64,000 nucleotides of DNA from Pseudomonas sp. PICF141 (GTDB lineage Bacteria; Pseudomonadota; Gammaproteobacteria; Pseudomonadales; Pseudomonadaceae): positions 62,001-126,000 of the forward strand of contig NZ_MUNM01000054.1 of assembly GCF_002286815.1 (NCBI RefSeq), given 5' to 3'. Shown here piece by piece: positions 26,242-35,577 of this stretch. The position numbers were made by a program, and so were the translations under genes. The notes under the pieces were generated by a model, which did not search any database, was not told where the DNA came from, and saw only the letters and a program-made list of their open reading frames with translations. Position 1 is the first letter of the stretch. Each line of letters opens with the position of its first letter.

Positions 26242-26682
26242 TCACTCGCCGCGAATGTACTGCTCCAGCTGGCGAATCAGTTCAGCCTGTTCGGCGATGG
26301 CTTCCTTGACCAGGTCGCCGATGGACAGCAAGCCGATCAACTCGCCGTTTTCCACCACCGGCAAGTGCCGCAGGCGCTTTTCGGACATGATGCCCATGCA
26401 GGTTTCGACGGTTTGATGGGTGTCCACGGTGATGACCGGCTTCACCATGATGTCACTGACCGGCGTGCCGACGGAGGATCGCCCCTTGAGTACCAGTTTG
26501 CGCGCATAGTCCCGCTCGCTGATGATGCCGACGACCTTTCCCTCTTTCAGCACCGGTAACGCGCCGACGTTTTTTGCGGCCATCACCATCAGCGCTTCCA
26601 GCACCATTTGATGAGGCGCAATGGTGTGGACTTCCTGATTCTGTTGGGCCTTTAACTTGAGCAGTTGGGCGACGGTTTTCAT
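26242..26682 (-). CDS. tandem CBS-domain protein
   Basis: A 146-residue protein made of two CBS motifs: MVLEALMVMAAKNVGALPVLKEGKVVGIISERDY (~25-60) and TVETCMGIMSEKRLRHLPVVENGELIGLLSIGDLV (~90-125). It forms an adenosine-ligand-binding Bateman module and is likely a cytosolic sensor of energy charge or nucleotides. The start MKTVAQLLKLK at 26682 is preferred over a longer frame. No enzyme domain is attached and no partner gene is adjacent, so the regulated target is unknown. Confidence 0.85.
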   Translation of the reverse strand: MKTVAQLLKLKAQQNQEVHTIAPHQMVLEALMVMAAKNVGALPVLKEGKVVGIISERDYARKLVLKGRSSVGTPVSDIMVKPVITVDTHQTVETCMGIMSEKRLRHLPVVENGELIGLLSIGDLVKEAIAEQAELIRQLEQYIRGE

Positions 26683-26914
26683 GGCGGTTTCTCGGGTGTT
26701 GTCGTTGTTCTTGAAGAATCGTAGAGACAGGCTCTCAGAGCAAGGCAGAAAGCGGCAGATACCGCGCAAAAAGCGTCATTCAGTGATTTTTCTTTGTAAA
26801 AACTCGACGAAAATCCAGTAGGAGCGAGCGGTTTTACCGGCGTTAGGGCAAGCCTCCTCACCACACCGCCGATCACGCGTAGAATTACCCCTTGAATCGA
26901 TTCGTTGAGGTGCA

Positions 26915-29278
26915 GTGGTGGATTTACAGCAGGGCTTCGTCCTGACCCGGCATTGGCGCGATACTCCGGCCGGCACGGAAGTCGACTTCTGGCTGGCGAC
27001 TGATGCCGGTCCCCGGCGTATCCGCCTGCCGCATCAACCGTCGGTAGCGTTTATTCCGCTAGCCCAACGTGAGCAAGCCGAAGCGCTGCTGCACGACGAG
27101 AAAAACGTCGAGTTCAAGCCCCTGGCGCTTCTGGACTTCGAACATCGCCCGGTGCTCGGCCTGTATTGCCGGCAGCACGGTCAATTAATGCGCCTGGAAA
27201 CTGCGCTGCGCAGATCAGGCATCGATGTATTCGAAGCCGATATCCGCCCGCCGGAGCGCTACATGATGGAGCGTTTCATCACCGCGCCCGTTCTGTTCGG
27301 CGGCACGCCCGGTGCCGAAGGCCTGCTGCTCGACGCGCAAATGAAACCCGACCCCGGCTACCGGCCGAAGCTCAGACTGGTTTCGCTGGACATCGAAACC
27401 ACCGCTCAGGGCGAGTTGTATTCCATAGCCCTGGAAGGCTGCGGCGAGCGGCAGGTGTACATGCTCGGGCCGCCCAATGGCGACGACAGTGAGGTGGATT
27501 TCCAGCTCGAATACTGCGATTCGCGAACCCTGCTGCTGAAAAAACTCAATGAATGGTTCGCCCGGCACGATCCCGACGCCATCATCGGCTGGAACGTCGT
27601 GCAGTTCGATTTGCGCGTACTGCACGAACATGCCCGGCGCCTGGCGGTGCCGCTGAAGCTGGGGCGTGGCGGTGAAGAAATGCAGTGGCGCGAACACGGC
27701 AACGGCAACCATTACTTCGCTTCGGCTGCCGGCCGGTTGATCATCGATGGCATCGAATCGCTGCGTTCGGCGACCTGGAGCTTCCCCTCGTTCAGCCTGG
27801 AAAACGTCGCGCAAACCCTGTTGGGCGAAGGCAAGTCGATCGACAATCCATACCAGCGCATGGACGAAATCAATCGCATGTTCGCCGAGGACAAACCGGC
27901 CCTGGCGAAGTACAACCTCAAGGACTGCGAACTGGTGACGCGGATCTTCGCCAGGACCGAACTGCTGACTTTCCTGCTCGAGCGTGCCAGCGTCACCGGT
28001 TTGCCGGCGGACCGCAGCGGTGGCTCGGTGGCGGCATTCACTCACCTGTATATGCCGTTGATGCACCGTCAGGGCTTCGTCGCGCCGAACCTGGGCGGCA
28101 AACCTCCAGAGGCCAGCCCCGGCGGTTTTGTCATGGACTCGCAGCCCGGGCTGTACGAATCGGTGCTGGTGCTCGACTACAAAAGCCTATATCCGTCGAT
28201 CATCCGCACTTTTCTGATCGACCCGGTGGGCTTGATCGAAGGGCTCAAGCATCCCGAGGACAGCGAGTCGGTGCCGGGTTTTCGCGGTGCACGTTTTTCA
28301 AGAACCCGCCATTGCCTGCCGGCCATCGTCGCCCGGGTCGCCGAAGGTCGCGAAACCGCCAAGCGCGAACACAACGCGCCTTTGTCCCAAGCCCTGAAGA
28401 TCATCATGAACGCCTTCTACGGCGTCCTCGGTTCCAGCGGTTGCCGCTTCTTCGATACGCGACTGGCCTCGTCGATCACCTTGCGCGGGCATGAAATCAT
28501 GCTGCGCACCCGCCAGTTGATCGAAGCCCAAGGCCACGCGGTGATCTACGGCGACACCGACTCCACCTTCGTCTGGTTGCGCCGCGCCCACGGTCAGACA
28601 GAAGCCGCGCAGATCGGTCATGCGCTGGTGGACCACGTCAATCAGTGGTGGCGCGAGCATGTGAAACAGGAGTACGGGCTGGAAAGTGCCCTGGAACTGC
28701 AGTTCGAAACCCATTACAAGCGCTTTCTGATGCCGACCATTCGCGGTGCCGAGGAGGGCAGCAAGAAGCGCTATGCCGGATTGGTCACCCGCGCCGACGG
28801 CACTGATGAAATGGTCTACAAGGGCCTGGAAACCGTGCGCACCGACTGGTCGCCGCTGGCCCGGCAATTCCAGCAGGAGTTGTACCTGCGCATCTTCAAT
28901 CGCAAGCCCTATCAGGATTACGTACGTGACTATGTGCGCAAGACGTTGGCCGGCGAGTTCGACGAGCGCTTGATCTACCGTAAACGCCTGCGTCGTACCC
29001 TCGACGATTATCAGCGCAACGTGCCGCCCCATGTGCGCGCAGCGCGGATCGCCGATGACTACAACGACCAGCAGGGACGCCCGCGGCAATATCAGAACGG
29101 CGGCTGGATCAGTTATGTCATCACCGTCGCCGGCCCCGAGCCGCTGGAAATCCGCAGCGCGCCCATCGACTACGACCATTACGTCACCCGGCAGTTGCAA
29201 CCGGTGGCGGATGCGATCCTGCCGTTCGTGGATGACGATTTCTCAACGCTGATTGGGGGGCAGCTGGGCCTTTTTTGA
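26915..29278 (+). CDS. polB: DNA polymerase II
   Basis: A 787-residue family B DNA polymerase (E. coli PolB is 783), involved in replication restart and translesion synthesis. The 3'-5' exonuclease has SLDIETT (Exo I) and AIIGWNVVQFDLRVL (Exo II). Polymerase motifs are VLVLDYKSLYPSII (A), KIIMNAFYGVLGSSGCRFFD (B) and IYGDTDSTFV (C, catalytic aspartates). It starts at GTG 26915, with GAGG at 26907-26910. Its last 36 bases overlap the convergent DUF1810 gene. No LexA box was identified upstream. Confidence 0.95.
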   Translation: MVDLQQGFVLTRHWRDTPAGTEVDFWLATDAGPRRIRLPHQPSVAFIPLAQREQAEALLHDEKNVEFKPLALLDFEHRPVLGLYCRQHGQLMRLETALRRSGIDVFEADIRPPERYMMERFITAPVLFGGTPGAEGLLLDAQMKPDPGYRPKLRLVSLDIETTAQGELYSIALEGCGERQVYMLGPPNGDDSEVDFQLEYCDSRTLLLKKLNEWFARHDPDAIIGWNVVQFDLRVLHEHARRLAVPLKLGRGGEEMQWREHGNGNHYFASAAGRLIIDGIESLRSATWSFPSFSLENVAQTLLGEGKSIDNPYQRMDEINRMFAEDKPALAKYNLKDCELVTRIFARTELLTFLLERASVTGLPADRSGGSVAAFTHLYMPLMHRQGFVAPNLGGKPPEASPGGFVMDSQPGLYESVLVLDYKSLYPSIIRTFLIDPVGLIEGLKHPEDSESVPGFRGARFSRTRHCLPAIVARVAEGRETAKREHNAPLSQALKIIMNAFYGVLGSSGCRFFDTRLASSITLRGHEIMLRTRQLIEAQGHAVIYGDTDSTFVWLRRAHGQTEAAQIGHALVDHVNQWWREHVKQEYGLESALELQFETHYKRFLMPTIRGAEEGSKKRYAGLVTRADGTDEMVYKGLETVRTDWSPLARQFQQELYLRIFNRKPYQDYVRDYVRKTLAGEFDERLIYRKRLRRTLDDYQRNVPPHVRAARIADDYNDQQGRPRQYQNGGWISYVITVAGPEPLEIRSAPIDYDHYVTRQLQPVADAILPFVDDDFSTLIGGQLGLF

Positions 29279-29713
29279 GTCCAGCAGCGATAACGTCCAG
29301 TCGTCCGGTATGCCGTGAAAATACTGATCCAGCGCCTGATGGAACAGACTACCTTTTGGCGAAACCTGGGCGAACAGTGTCATCGATGAGTGAAATTTGA
29401 GGTTATCGGGATGGCCGAAAATCTTGGTGATCGAGCTGTGAGGAATGTCCAGAACCAGCTGCGTGCACAGGCGCAAGCGTGGTCCCAGTAACGGATGCTT
29501 GAGGTAGGCGGCGGCTTCTTCACTGGAGCGAATGGCGAAGTAGCGGGACATCTCGCTGTCGCCCAACCCGGAAAACTGCGGGAAGATAAACCACATCCAG
29601 TGTCGGCGCTTCTGGCCGGCGCGCAACTCTTCCTGCACCCACTCGAACACAGGGTCCTGCGCCTGAACGAAGCGTGGCAAATTGAAAGAGTCGAGTTGAT
29701 CGGTACTTCTCAT
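29243..29713 (-). CDS. DUF1810 family protein
   Basis: A 156-residue protein with the DUF1810 signature DLPRFVQAQ-like start (FNLPRFVQAQDPVFEWVQEEL), RRHWMWFIFPQFSGLG, AYLKHPLLGPRL and KFHSSMTLF. The function is unknown; the fold is sometimes compared with alpha-helical regulators. ATG 29713 is chosen because AGAGGG lies about 8 bases upstream. The 3' end overlaps polB on the other strand by 36 bases. Confidence 0.82.
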   Translation of the reverse strand: MRSTDQLDSFNLPRFVQAQDPVFEWVQEELRAGQKRRHWMWFIFPQFSGLGDSEMSRYFAIRSSEEAAAYLKHPLLGPRLRLCTQLVLDIPHSSITKIFGHPDNLKFHSSMTLFAQVSPKGSLFHQALDQYFHGIPDDWTLSLLDSKKAQLPPNQR

Positions 29714-29743
29714 GCCGATGCCCTCTGACAGCACCGCGATGGC

Positions 29744-30565
29744 TCAGACCATGGCCAACCGCTGCTTACATTGTGGCGCATGAAATGCCTGGTCCAGCGC
29801 CTCCAGATCCCCAATGTCAAGCTGCAACTGCGCCGCTTGTGCATTGAGCTGCACATGCTCGGGGCGGACCGCTTTGGGGATGGCGATCACGCCGTTCTGA
29901 CGCAGAATCCATGCCAGCGCCACCTGCGCCGGTGTCGCCTCGTGACGGGCGGCAATCTGCTTGAGCGTCGAGTTGGCCAGCATGTGCCCACCCTGGCCGA
30001 TCGGACAATAGGCCATCACCGGCATCCCGTGATGATGGCTCCAAGGGAGCAGGTCGAACTCGATGCCGCGTTCTTCCAGGTTATACAGCACCTGATTGGT
30101 GGCGCAGGCGGGCGAGGCCAGTTCTTCCAGGTCATCCAGGTCGAAATTGGACACGCCCCAACGGCCGATCTTGCCCTCTTCGCGCAGGTGCTCGAAGGCT
30201 TCGACGGTTTCCGCCAGGGGATAGTCGCCTCGCCAATGCAACAGGTAGAGATCGATGTAATCGGTATTCAATCGCCGCAGGCTGCGCTCGCAGGCCTGGG
30301 GGATGCCTCTGCGGCTGGCGTTGAAGGGATAGACTTTGCTGACCAGAAACACCTGATCGCGAAGGCCGGCGATGGCTTCACCCACCACCTCTTCAGCGCC
30401 TCCTTCTGCGTACATTTCAGCGGTGTCGATCAGGGTCATGCCCAATTCGATGCCCAAACGCAGCGCTGCAACTTCCTTTGTGTGTCGGGAGCGTTCCTCG
30501 CCCATGCGCCAGGTTCCTTGGCCGATGACCGGCACTTGGCTGCCGGCCAGCTCAAGAGTACGCAT
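29744..30565 (-). CDS. aldo/keto reductase
   Basis: A 273-residue NADPH-dependent oxidoreductase with the TIM-barrel tetrad: Asp in LIDTAEMYAEG, Tyr in the same block, Lys in VFLVSKVYPFNAS, and His in YIDLYLLHWRGDYPL. The cofactor motif IPKAVRPEH (3'-phosphate binding) is near the end. It resembles E. coli YeaE-type reductases acting on methylglyoxal and other small aldehydes. It is 30 bp from the DUF1810 gene and may be cotranscribed upstream of it. Confidence 0.88.
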   Translation of the reverse strand: MRTLELAGSQVPVIGQGTWRMGEERSRHTKEVAALRLGIELGMTLIDTAEMYAEGGAEEVVGEAIAGLRDQVFLVSKVYPFNASRRGIPQACERSLRRLNTDYIDLYLLHWRGDYPLAETVEAFEHLREEGKIGRWGVSNFDLDDLEELASPACATNQVLYNLEERGIEFDLLPWSHHHGMPVMAYCPIGQGGHMLANSTLKQIAARHEATPAQVALAWILRQNGVIAIPKAVRPEHVQLNAQAAQLQLDIGDLEALDQAFHAPQCKQRLAMV

Positions 30566-30640
30566 GCATCCTCCTTTCTAACGTCCGATCGATACTTCAG
30601 TTGGCAGCAAAATGGCCCGGTGGTTCCGTGGTGGTCATCG

Positions 30641-30684
30641 AAAGATCGCAGCCTGCGCAGGTGCTGTCGAAGGCTGCGATCTTT
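30641..30684. repeat. short inverted repeat, possible galM terminator
   Basis: AAAGATCGCAGCCT (30641-30654) and AGGCTGCGATCTTT (30671-30684) are exact complements with a 16-base loop, just past the galM stop codon. It is a reduced form of the family at 13736-13838. Confidence 0.65.
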
Positions 30685-30695
30685 GATCTTTTGAT

Positions 30696-31844
30696 CTACA
30701 GGGTAGAAAACTTGTACACCGTAGTCTGGTTATAGCTCTGGCCCGGATCCAGTCGTGTGGACGGGAAGTTCGGCTGATTCGGCGAATCCGGATAATGCTG
30801 AGTCTCCAGAGTAAACGCCCCCCAATGCGGATAAACCTTGCCAGCCTTGCCCTTGACCGTGCCATCGAGGAAATTGCTGGTATAGAACTGCACACCCGGT
30901 TCAGTCGTGTAGAGCTGCAACCGGCGTCCGGATTGCGGGTCGCTGACATCGGCAGCGAGTTTGCCCAGATCACCCTTGGCGTCCAATACCCAATTGAAAT
31001 CGAAACCGCCTTGTTTGGGTTCGGCGAATTTCAGTTGCGGGTGATCAGCCTTGATGTGTTGACCGATGGCGGTCGGTTGAGTGAAGTCCATGGGTGTGCC
31101 GGCGACCGGGGCCAGTTCACCGGTAGGGATCAGTTTGCCGGTGACCGGCGTGTAGCGGGTTGCATGCAAGGTCGCAAGCTGCTTCAGGACGTCGCCATTG
31201 CCGGCGCCGGCCAGGTTGAAGTAACTGTGGTTGGTCAGGTTCAGCACCGTGGGCTTGTCGGTGCTGGCCTTGTACTCGATACGCAGCTCATTGTTTTCGG
31301 TGAGGCTGTAGGTGACTTCGGTTTTCAGGTTGCCCGGGAAACCCATTTCACCGCTCGCCGACAAATACGTCAGGGTCACGCCCACCGAATTCTTGCCTTT
31401 GCTCGGTTCGGCTTTCCACACCCGTTTATCAAAACCCTGGGCCCCGCCGTGCAGTGAATTGCTGCCGTCGTTGAGTGGCACCTGATAACGCTTGCCGTCC
31501 AGATCGAAGGTGCCATTGGCCAGGCGATTGCCGAAGCGGCCAATGGTCGCGCCGAAGTACGCGGTCCCGCTTTGGTAACCCTGTACATCGTCAAAGCCCA
31601 GCACCACATCGTCAAGCTTGCCGTTTTTGTCCGGCACTTTCAGCGACTGCAGAATCCCGCCGTAGGTAATGACCGTGGCTTGCAGGCCATGGCTGTTGCG
31701 CAAGATGTATTGCTCGACGGGCGTGCCATCATCGGTTTTGCCGAAAGCTTTGTGTTCGCTGGACAAGCCGGCGGCGTAAGCGGGGAGGGTGGCGATCATC
31801 AGGGACAGTCCGAGGCTGGAGAGCAGGTATCGAGGTTGACGCAT
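30696..31844 (-). CDS. galM: exported galactose mutarotase (aldose 1-epimerase)
   Basis: A 382-residue protein with signal peptide (YLLSSLGLSLMIATLPAYA) and the GalM fold: VTYGGILQSLKVPD, FGATIGRFGNRLANG, NDGSNSLHGGAQGFDKRVW (catalytic His region), NLTNHSYFNLAG (second catalytic His) and the C-terminal TLETQHYPDSPNQPNFP containing the catalytic Glu. It interconverts alpha and beta anomers of aldoses in the periplasm. Upstream are two FadR-type operator-like sites (31879-31889, 31954-31964), which suggest control by a GntR/FCD sugar-acid regulator. Confidence 0.9.
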   Translation of the reverse strand: MRQPRYLLSSLGLSLMIATLPAYAAGLSSEHKAFGKTDDGTPVEQYILRNSHGLQATVITYGGILQSLKVPDKNGKLDDVVLGFDDVQGYQSGTAYFGATIGRFGNRLANGTFDLDGKRYQVPLNDGSNSLHGGAQGFDKRVWKAEPSKGKNSVGVTLTYLSASGEMGFPGNLKTEVTYSLTENNELRIEYKASTDKPTVLNLTNHSYFNLAGAGNGDVLKQLATLHATRYTPVTGKLIPTGELAPVAGTPMDFTQPTAIGQHIKADHPQLKFAEPKQGGFDFNWVLDAKGDLGKLAADVSDPQSGRRLQLYTTEPGVQFYTSNFLDGTVKGKAGKVYPHWGAFTLETQHYPDSPNQPNFPSTRLDPGQSYNQTTVYKFSTL

Positions 31845-31878
31845 GGTTGAACCTTCCTTTTTTGTTGTTTTTGATAAG

Positions 31879-31964
31879 TAGTCATACTAATAAGTGAGAT
31901 TTAACGCAATCAAGGAAGGATTTATAGCTTATCTAGGCAGAGTTGCAATTATAAAGTATGACTA
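31879..31964 (-). promoter_or_regulatory. two FadR-type operator-like sites upstream of galM
   Basis: TAGTCATACTA (31879-31889) fits the GntR/FCD consensus TNGTNNNACNA exactly. AAGTATGACTA (31954-31964) fits five of its six fixed positions. The shared 9-mers AGTCATACT and AGTATGACT are reverse complements of each other 66 bp apart, in an AT-rich promoter. Confidence 0.45.
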
Positions 31965-32095
31965 ATACGAGGCCGCTATCACGGTGACCTGTGTTTACGG
32001 ACCACCGGCACTGCACTTTTCTGGCTTTCGCGGTTCTATCCTTGGCCAGCCCGCGGCGATCCCCACCGCCGGCCCATGCCCAAGTTCAAGAACCC

Positions 32096-32845
32096 ATGGC
32101 TCGAGTTTTACCCGGTTTTACCCTGTGCATTCGCCGTTATTGCCGGCTGCTGATTGGCCTGTCGATGCTCTTTGCCAGTGGCTGCAGCCATCAGCCGGGC
32201 AACGACATCATTAGCCAGTTTCGCAAAGGCACCCCCCAGGAAGTCCTCCAGACCAGCGTCGATCGCATGGCGACCCTGACCATGCGCGACAACCTCGAAA
32301 GCCTCTACCTGCTGATGAACAAGCTCTACCTGCGCAACCCGCAGGAGCTGAAGAAATCCGGCTTCCTCGATGTCGGCACCGCGGAAAAACAAGTGCGCAT
32401 GGCCATCGAACAGCAGGAGCCGCTGCCCACTCTCGGCGGCAAAAAAGACCTCGCCGCGCTGAGCTATGCCATGAGCCCGGAATTTCTCGGCGACCGGGTC
32501 GGTGCCTTTATCTATGCCATCGGCAGCATGCTCGTCACCGCTCACGGCAATCGGCTGGAGTTCTACATGACGGATGCGATCAACCCGACCTTCGTCAGCA
32601 ATGCCGCGCGCAACATCGAGAAAGCCACTTGGATCTTGAGTCAGCGACAAAACAGGCAAGGCGAGCCCTTGCTGTTTTCCAACGAAATCTCGGAGGAGGG
32701 CAGCAACCTGAGCTTTGCCGTGGAGTTCGGCAAAATCGTCGCACGGCTGGACCTGCTGACCCAGATGCTCGATGAACGCTACCGGCGGATCGGCCTCAAC
32801 TATGCCCAGAGTTTGCTGTTTCTGAATTTTTTGCCGGTGCAGTAA
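32096..32845 (+). CDS. conserved hypothetical lipoprotein
   Basis: A 249-residue protein with a lipoprotein signal: basic start MARVLPGFTLCIRRYCRLL, hydrophobic core, and lipobox LFASGC. The remainder is mostly helical (VLQTSVDRMATLTMRDNLESLYLLMNKLYLRNPQELKKSG...). The start at 32096 is chosen because it gives a proper lipobox distance. No domain was recognised. The next gene, a TSUP permease, follows on the same strand after a 116-bp gap with its own promoter-like features. Confidence 0.7.
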   Translation: MARVLPGFTLCIRRYCRLLIGLSMLFASGCSHQPGNDIISQFRKGTPQEVLQTSVDRMATLTMRDNLESLYLLMNKLYLRNPQELKKSGFLDVGTAEKQVRMAIEQQEPLPTLGGKKDLAALSYAMSPEFLGDRVGAFIYAIGSMLVTAHGNRLEFYMTDAINPTFVSNAARNIEKATWILSQRQNRQGEPLLFSNEISEEGSNLSFAVEFGKIVARLDLLTQMLDERYRRIGLNYAQSLLFLNFLPVQ

Positions 32846-32892
32846 AACGAGTGCTGAACCCAATTCCTGGCATAACGATAGACCGCATCGAT

Positions 32893-32904
32893 ATAACTGG
32901 TTAT
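32893..32904 (+). promoter_or_regulatory. ATAACTGGTTAT dyad upstream of TSUP permease
   Basis: A perfect ATAAC-TG-GTTAT dyad followed by AAGAAAAAT lies about 58 bp before the permease start. AT-rich dyads of this kind are typical of LysR-family sites; control by CysB is possible because TSUP proteins often move sulfur oxyanions. This is only a suggestion. Confidence 0.3.
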
Positions 32905-32961
32905 AAGAAAAATCGCTATGCTGCGAGCCGGTTATTTTCCTGCGATTTTCTGGGCGTATTA

Positions 32962-33747
32962 ATGGAATTCGGTAATTTCGGGTTGGTCGTTGCAGGTCTG
33001 GTGGTCGGCTTTATTGTCGGCATGACCGGCGTCGGAGGCGGTTCGTTGATGACGCCGATTCTGCTGTGGTTCGGCGTCAATCCGGCGACAGCGGTGGGCA
33101 CTGATTTGCTGTATGCGGCCATTACCAAATCCAGTGGTGTGCTGGTTCATCGCAAGAACAAGAACATCGACTGGGCGATCACCGGTTGGCTGACCCTTGG
33201 CAGTGTGCCGGCGGTGGCCCTGACGCTGTGGTTTTTGAGCAGCTTGCAGACTTCGCCCGACGCGATGAACGCCGTTATCAAACAAGCCCTGGGCTTCGTT
33301 TTGTTCGCCACGGCGCTGGCCATTTTCTTCAAGAAGCGCTTGCTCGATTTCGCCCACAAACGGGCGGGCGGCCACTACAACCCTAGCGGCCCCCGGTTGA
33401 ACGCACTGACCGTCATCACCGGTCTGATCCTGGGCGCCATGGTGGCCCTGACTTCCATCGGCGCTGGCGCTCTGGGCACCGTAGCGCTGTTCATTCTGTA
33501 CCCGATGCTCCCCACCCGCCGTCTGGTCGGCACTGAAATCGCTCACGCGGTGCCCCTGACCCTGGTCGCCGGCCTGGGCCATGCGAGCATGGGCAACATG
33601 GATTGGCATATTTTGGGCTACTTGCTGGTCGGTTCGCTGCCGGGGATTTACCTGGGCAGCCATTTGACCGGGCGTATCTCCGACGAACTGCTGCGTCCGT
33701 GCCTGGCCACGATGCTGGTGCTGATCGGCTACAAGCTGGCGTTCTGA
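32962..33747 (+). CDS. TSUP family (TauE/SafE) membrane permease
   Basis: A 261-residue inner-membrane protein with about eight hydrophobic segments in two halves. Conserved blocks are GFIVGMTGVGGGSLMTPILLWFGVNPATAVGTDLL near the N terminus and LGAMVALTSIGAGALGTVALF in the second half, with GTEIAHAVPL. TSUP proteins export sulfite, taurine-derived sulfonates or related anions. The exact substrate is unknown. The ATG at 32962 is selected by alignment; the ribosome site is weak (GGG at 32951-32954). Confidence 0.85.
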   Translation: MEFGNFGLVVAGLVVGFIVGMTGVGGGSLMTPILLWFGVNPATAVGTDLLYAAITKSSGVLVHRKNKNIDWAITGWLTLGSVPAVALTLWFLSSLQTSPDAMNAVIKQALGFVLFATALAIFFKKRLLDFAHKRAGGHYNPSGPRLNALTVITGLILGAMVALTSIGAGALGTVALFILYPMLPTRRLVGTEIAHAVPLTLVAGLGHASMGNMDWHILGYLLVGSLPGIYLGSHLTGRISDELLRPCLATMLVLIGYKLAF

Positions 33748-33822
33748 GCCGCGATCACTGAATTCAGCGGAATCATGCCCTCGCTGACGTAGTCAAAATG
33801 ATGACGACGTGCAGATGAGGTC

Positions 33823-35190
33823 ATGACGTCCATGAACAGTCCCGTAAGCGATCTTCTGCGACGGTTCAGCCGTCCTCGCGGCGAGCCACCCGCCAATGCG
33901 GCCGACGTGCTACGCCGTCATGCCGAGCCGTTGCCGGCACTCGACTCACCGGAATTCGGCAAACTCTTCGACCGTTTTGGCGATGCCAGCGTGGTGCTGA
34001 TCGGCGAAGCCAGTCATGGTACTCAGGAGTTCTACCAGACCCGGGCGGCGATCACCCGCCGCCTGATCGAGCAGCATGGCTTTGGCATTGTCGCCGTTGA
34101 AGCTGACTGGCCCGATGCCGGCCAGATCGACCGATGTGTCCGCGACCTGGGCCGCTCAGCCTGGAAAAAACAGGCCTTCGCCCGGTTCCCCACCTGGATG
34201 TGGCGCAACACCGCCGTGCAGACGTTCACCCGCTGGCTGCACCACCATAATCGCGGGCTGACGCCTGAGCAGCGGGTGGAGTTTCGGGGGCTGGATGTTT
34301 ACAGCATGCGTCACTCCATCGACGAAGTGCTCGACTACCTCGATAAGACCGACCCGCAACTGGCGAAAGAGGCGCGTCATCGCTACAGCTGCCTGACGCC
34401 GTGGCATGACGACCCGGCGCTGTACGGTCATTTCGCCGAGCGGGGCAACATGGCCACGTGCGAGGACGCCGTGGTCGAGCAATTGAATGTGTTGCTGGGC
34501 GAACGGCTTGACCCAATGGTCGCCGACGACGAGGCGTTTTTCAGCGCCACCCAGAACGCCCGCGTGGTGCGGGCTGCCGAGCAGTATTACCGCGCCATGT
34601 ACCGCGGCTCCACCGCTTCGTGGAACCTGCGTGACCTGCACATGTTCGACACCTTGCAAACCCTCATGGTGCACCGCGGGGGAGGCGCCAAAGCGGTGGT
34701 GTGGGCGCATAACTCGCACATCGGCAACGCCGCCGCGACGCAAATGGGGTGGGAGGGGCAATTCAACATCGGCCAGTTATGCCGCACGGCCTACGGTTCA
34801 CAAGCGGTACTGATCGGCATGGGCACCGACCATGGCACCGTTGCCGCCGCTGACGACTGGGACGAGCCGATGCAGGTTAAAAAAGTGAACCCGGCATTGG
34901 CCGACAGTTGGGAGCAGCTGTTTCTCCAGGCCGGCATCCCCGCAGCGCTGCTCGACTGGCGGACGTCACCGAGCGAGGAATTGCTGGACGTACTGGCTGA
35001 ACCGTTACTTGAGCGCGCCATCGGTGTCATCTATCGACCCAGGACCGAGCGCCAGAGTCATTACTTTCAGGCCGTGCTGGCAGAGCAGTTCGACGCTTTC
35101 GTGTGGATCGAAAAAACCCACGCGGTCTCGCCATTACCCGCGCCTGAATTCATGGAGCATGAGGAAGACACCTTTCCGTTCGGTATATGA
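33823..35190 (+). CDS. erythromycin esterase-like family protein
   Basis: A 455-residue protein with the EreA/ChaN-like fold: VVLIGEASHGTQEFYQTRAAITRRL (catalytic His/Glu region, ~60-85), VAVEADWPDAGQIDRCV, GLDVYSMRHSIDEVLDYL, and KAVVWAHNSHIGNAAATQMG (second histidine). Homologues without clinical esterase activity are common in soil bacteria and were once annotated as succinoglycan biosynthesis proteins. It probably hydrolyses an ester or lactone. Macrolide resistance is not implied. An internal ATG at 33832 is an alternative start. Confidence 0.82.
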   Translation: MTSMNSPVSDLLRRFSRPRGEPPANAADVLRRHAEPLPALDSPEFGKLFDRFGDASVVLIGEASHGTQEFYQTRAAITRRLIEQHGFGIVAVEADWPDAGQIDRCVRDLGRSAWKKQAFARFPTWMWRNTAVQTFTRWLHHHNRGLTPEQRVEFRGLDVYSMRHSIDEVLDYLDKTDPQLAKEARHRYSCLTPWHDDPALYGHFAERGNMATCEDAVVEQLNVLLGERLDPMVADDEAFFSATQNARVVRAAEQYYRAMYRGSTASWNLRDLHMFDTLQTLMVHRGGGAKAVVWAHNSHIGNAAATQMGWEGQFNIGQLCRTAYGSQAVLIGMGTDHGTVAAADDWDEPMQVKKVNPALADSWEQLFLQAGIPAALLDWRTSPSEELLDVLAEPLLERAIGVIYRPRTERQSHYFQAVLAEQFDAFVWIEKTHAVSPLPAPEFMEHEEDTFPFGI

Positions 35191-35208
35191 CACGCCAATG
35201 ACGGGTAT

Positions 35209-35577
35209 CTATTGCTGGGTAAAAATCTCCAGCAGATGCCCGTCCGGGTCATCGAAATACACCCGTCGGCCGCCGCCGTATTCATTGATCTCGTTCGGCC
35301 TCTGTTTGCCTGGATCGGCCCACCAGGGCTGCTTGCTCGCTTGCAGGCGAGCGAAGGCCGCATCGAAGTCGTTGTCACCAATCAGGAACGCATAGTGTTG
35401 GGAGGCAATCGGCGGGTCGTTGTTGTAGAAATCCAGTGACACACCGTTATCGAATTTGACCACCAGCATCGGCCCGAACGGCTCGGCATCGGGCAGGCCG
35501 AGGAGGTCGGTCAGGTAGCGGGCCGACACCTGTTTGTCACGGCACCAGACGATGGTGTGGTTCAGCTGAGCGCTCAT
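35209..35577 (-). CDS. VOC family protein (glyoxalase/bleomycin-resistance fold)
   Basis: A 122-residue single-domain vicinal-oxygen-chelate protein. It starts MSAQLNHTIVWCRDKQVSARYLTDLLGL (first metal-binding His and beta-alpha-beta unit) and ends GGGRRVYFDDPDGHLLEIFTQ (second His and terminal Glu). It would form a dimer binding a divalent metal. The substrate cannot be deduced. It is convergent with the erythromycin-esterase-like gene, with 18 bp between the stops. Confidence 0.85.
   Translation of the reverse strand: MSAQLNHTIVWCRDKQVSARYLTDLLGLPDAEPFGPMLVVKFDNGVSLDFYNNDPPIASQHYAFLIGDNDFDAAFARLQASKQPWWADPGKQRPNEINEYGGGRRVYFDDPDGHLLEIFTQQ

Noticed and set aside
34156..34761. Long antisense ORFs opposite many genes (for example opposite the erythromycin-esterase-like gene)
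   Set aside because: They are composition shadows of GC-rich genes: no ribosome sites, no recognisable domains, Arg/His-rich or repetitive protein.
33823..35190. Macrolide resistance gene
   Set aside because: The fold is that of erythromycin esterases, but environmental members of this family are common and sequence alone does not show macrolide hydrolysis.
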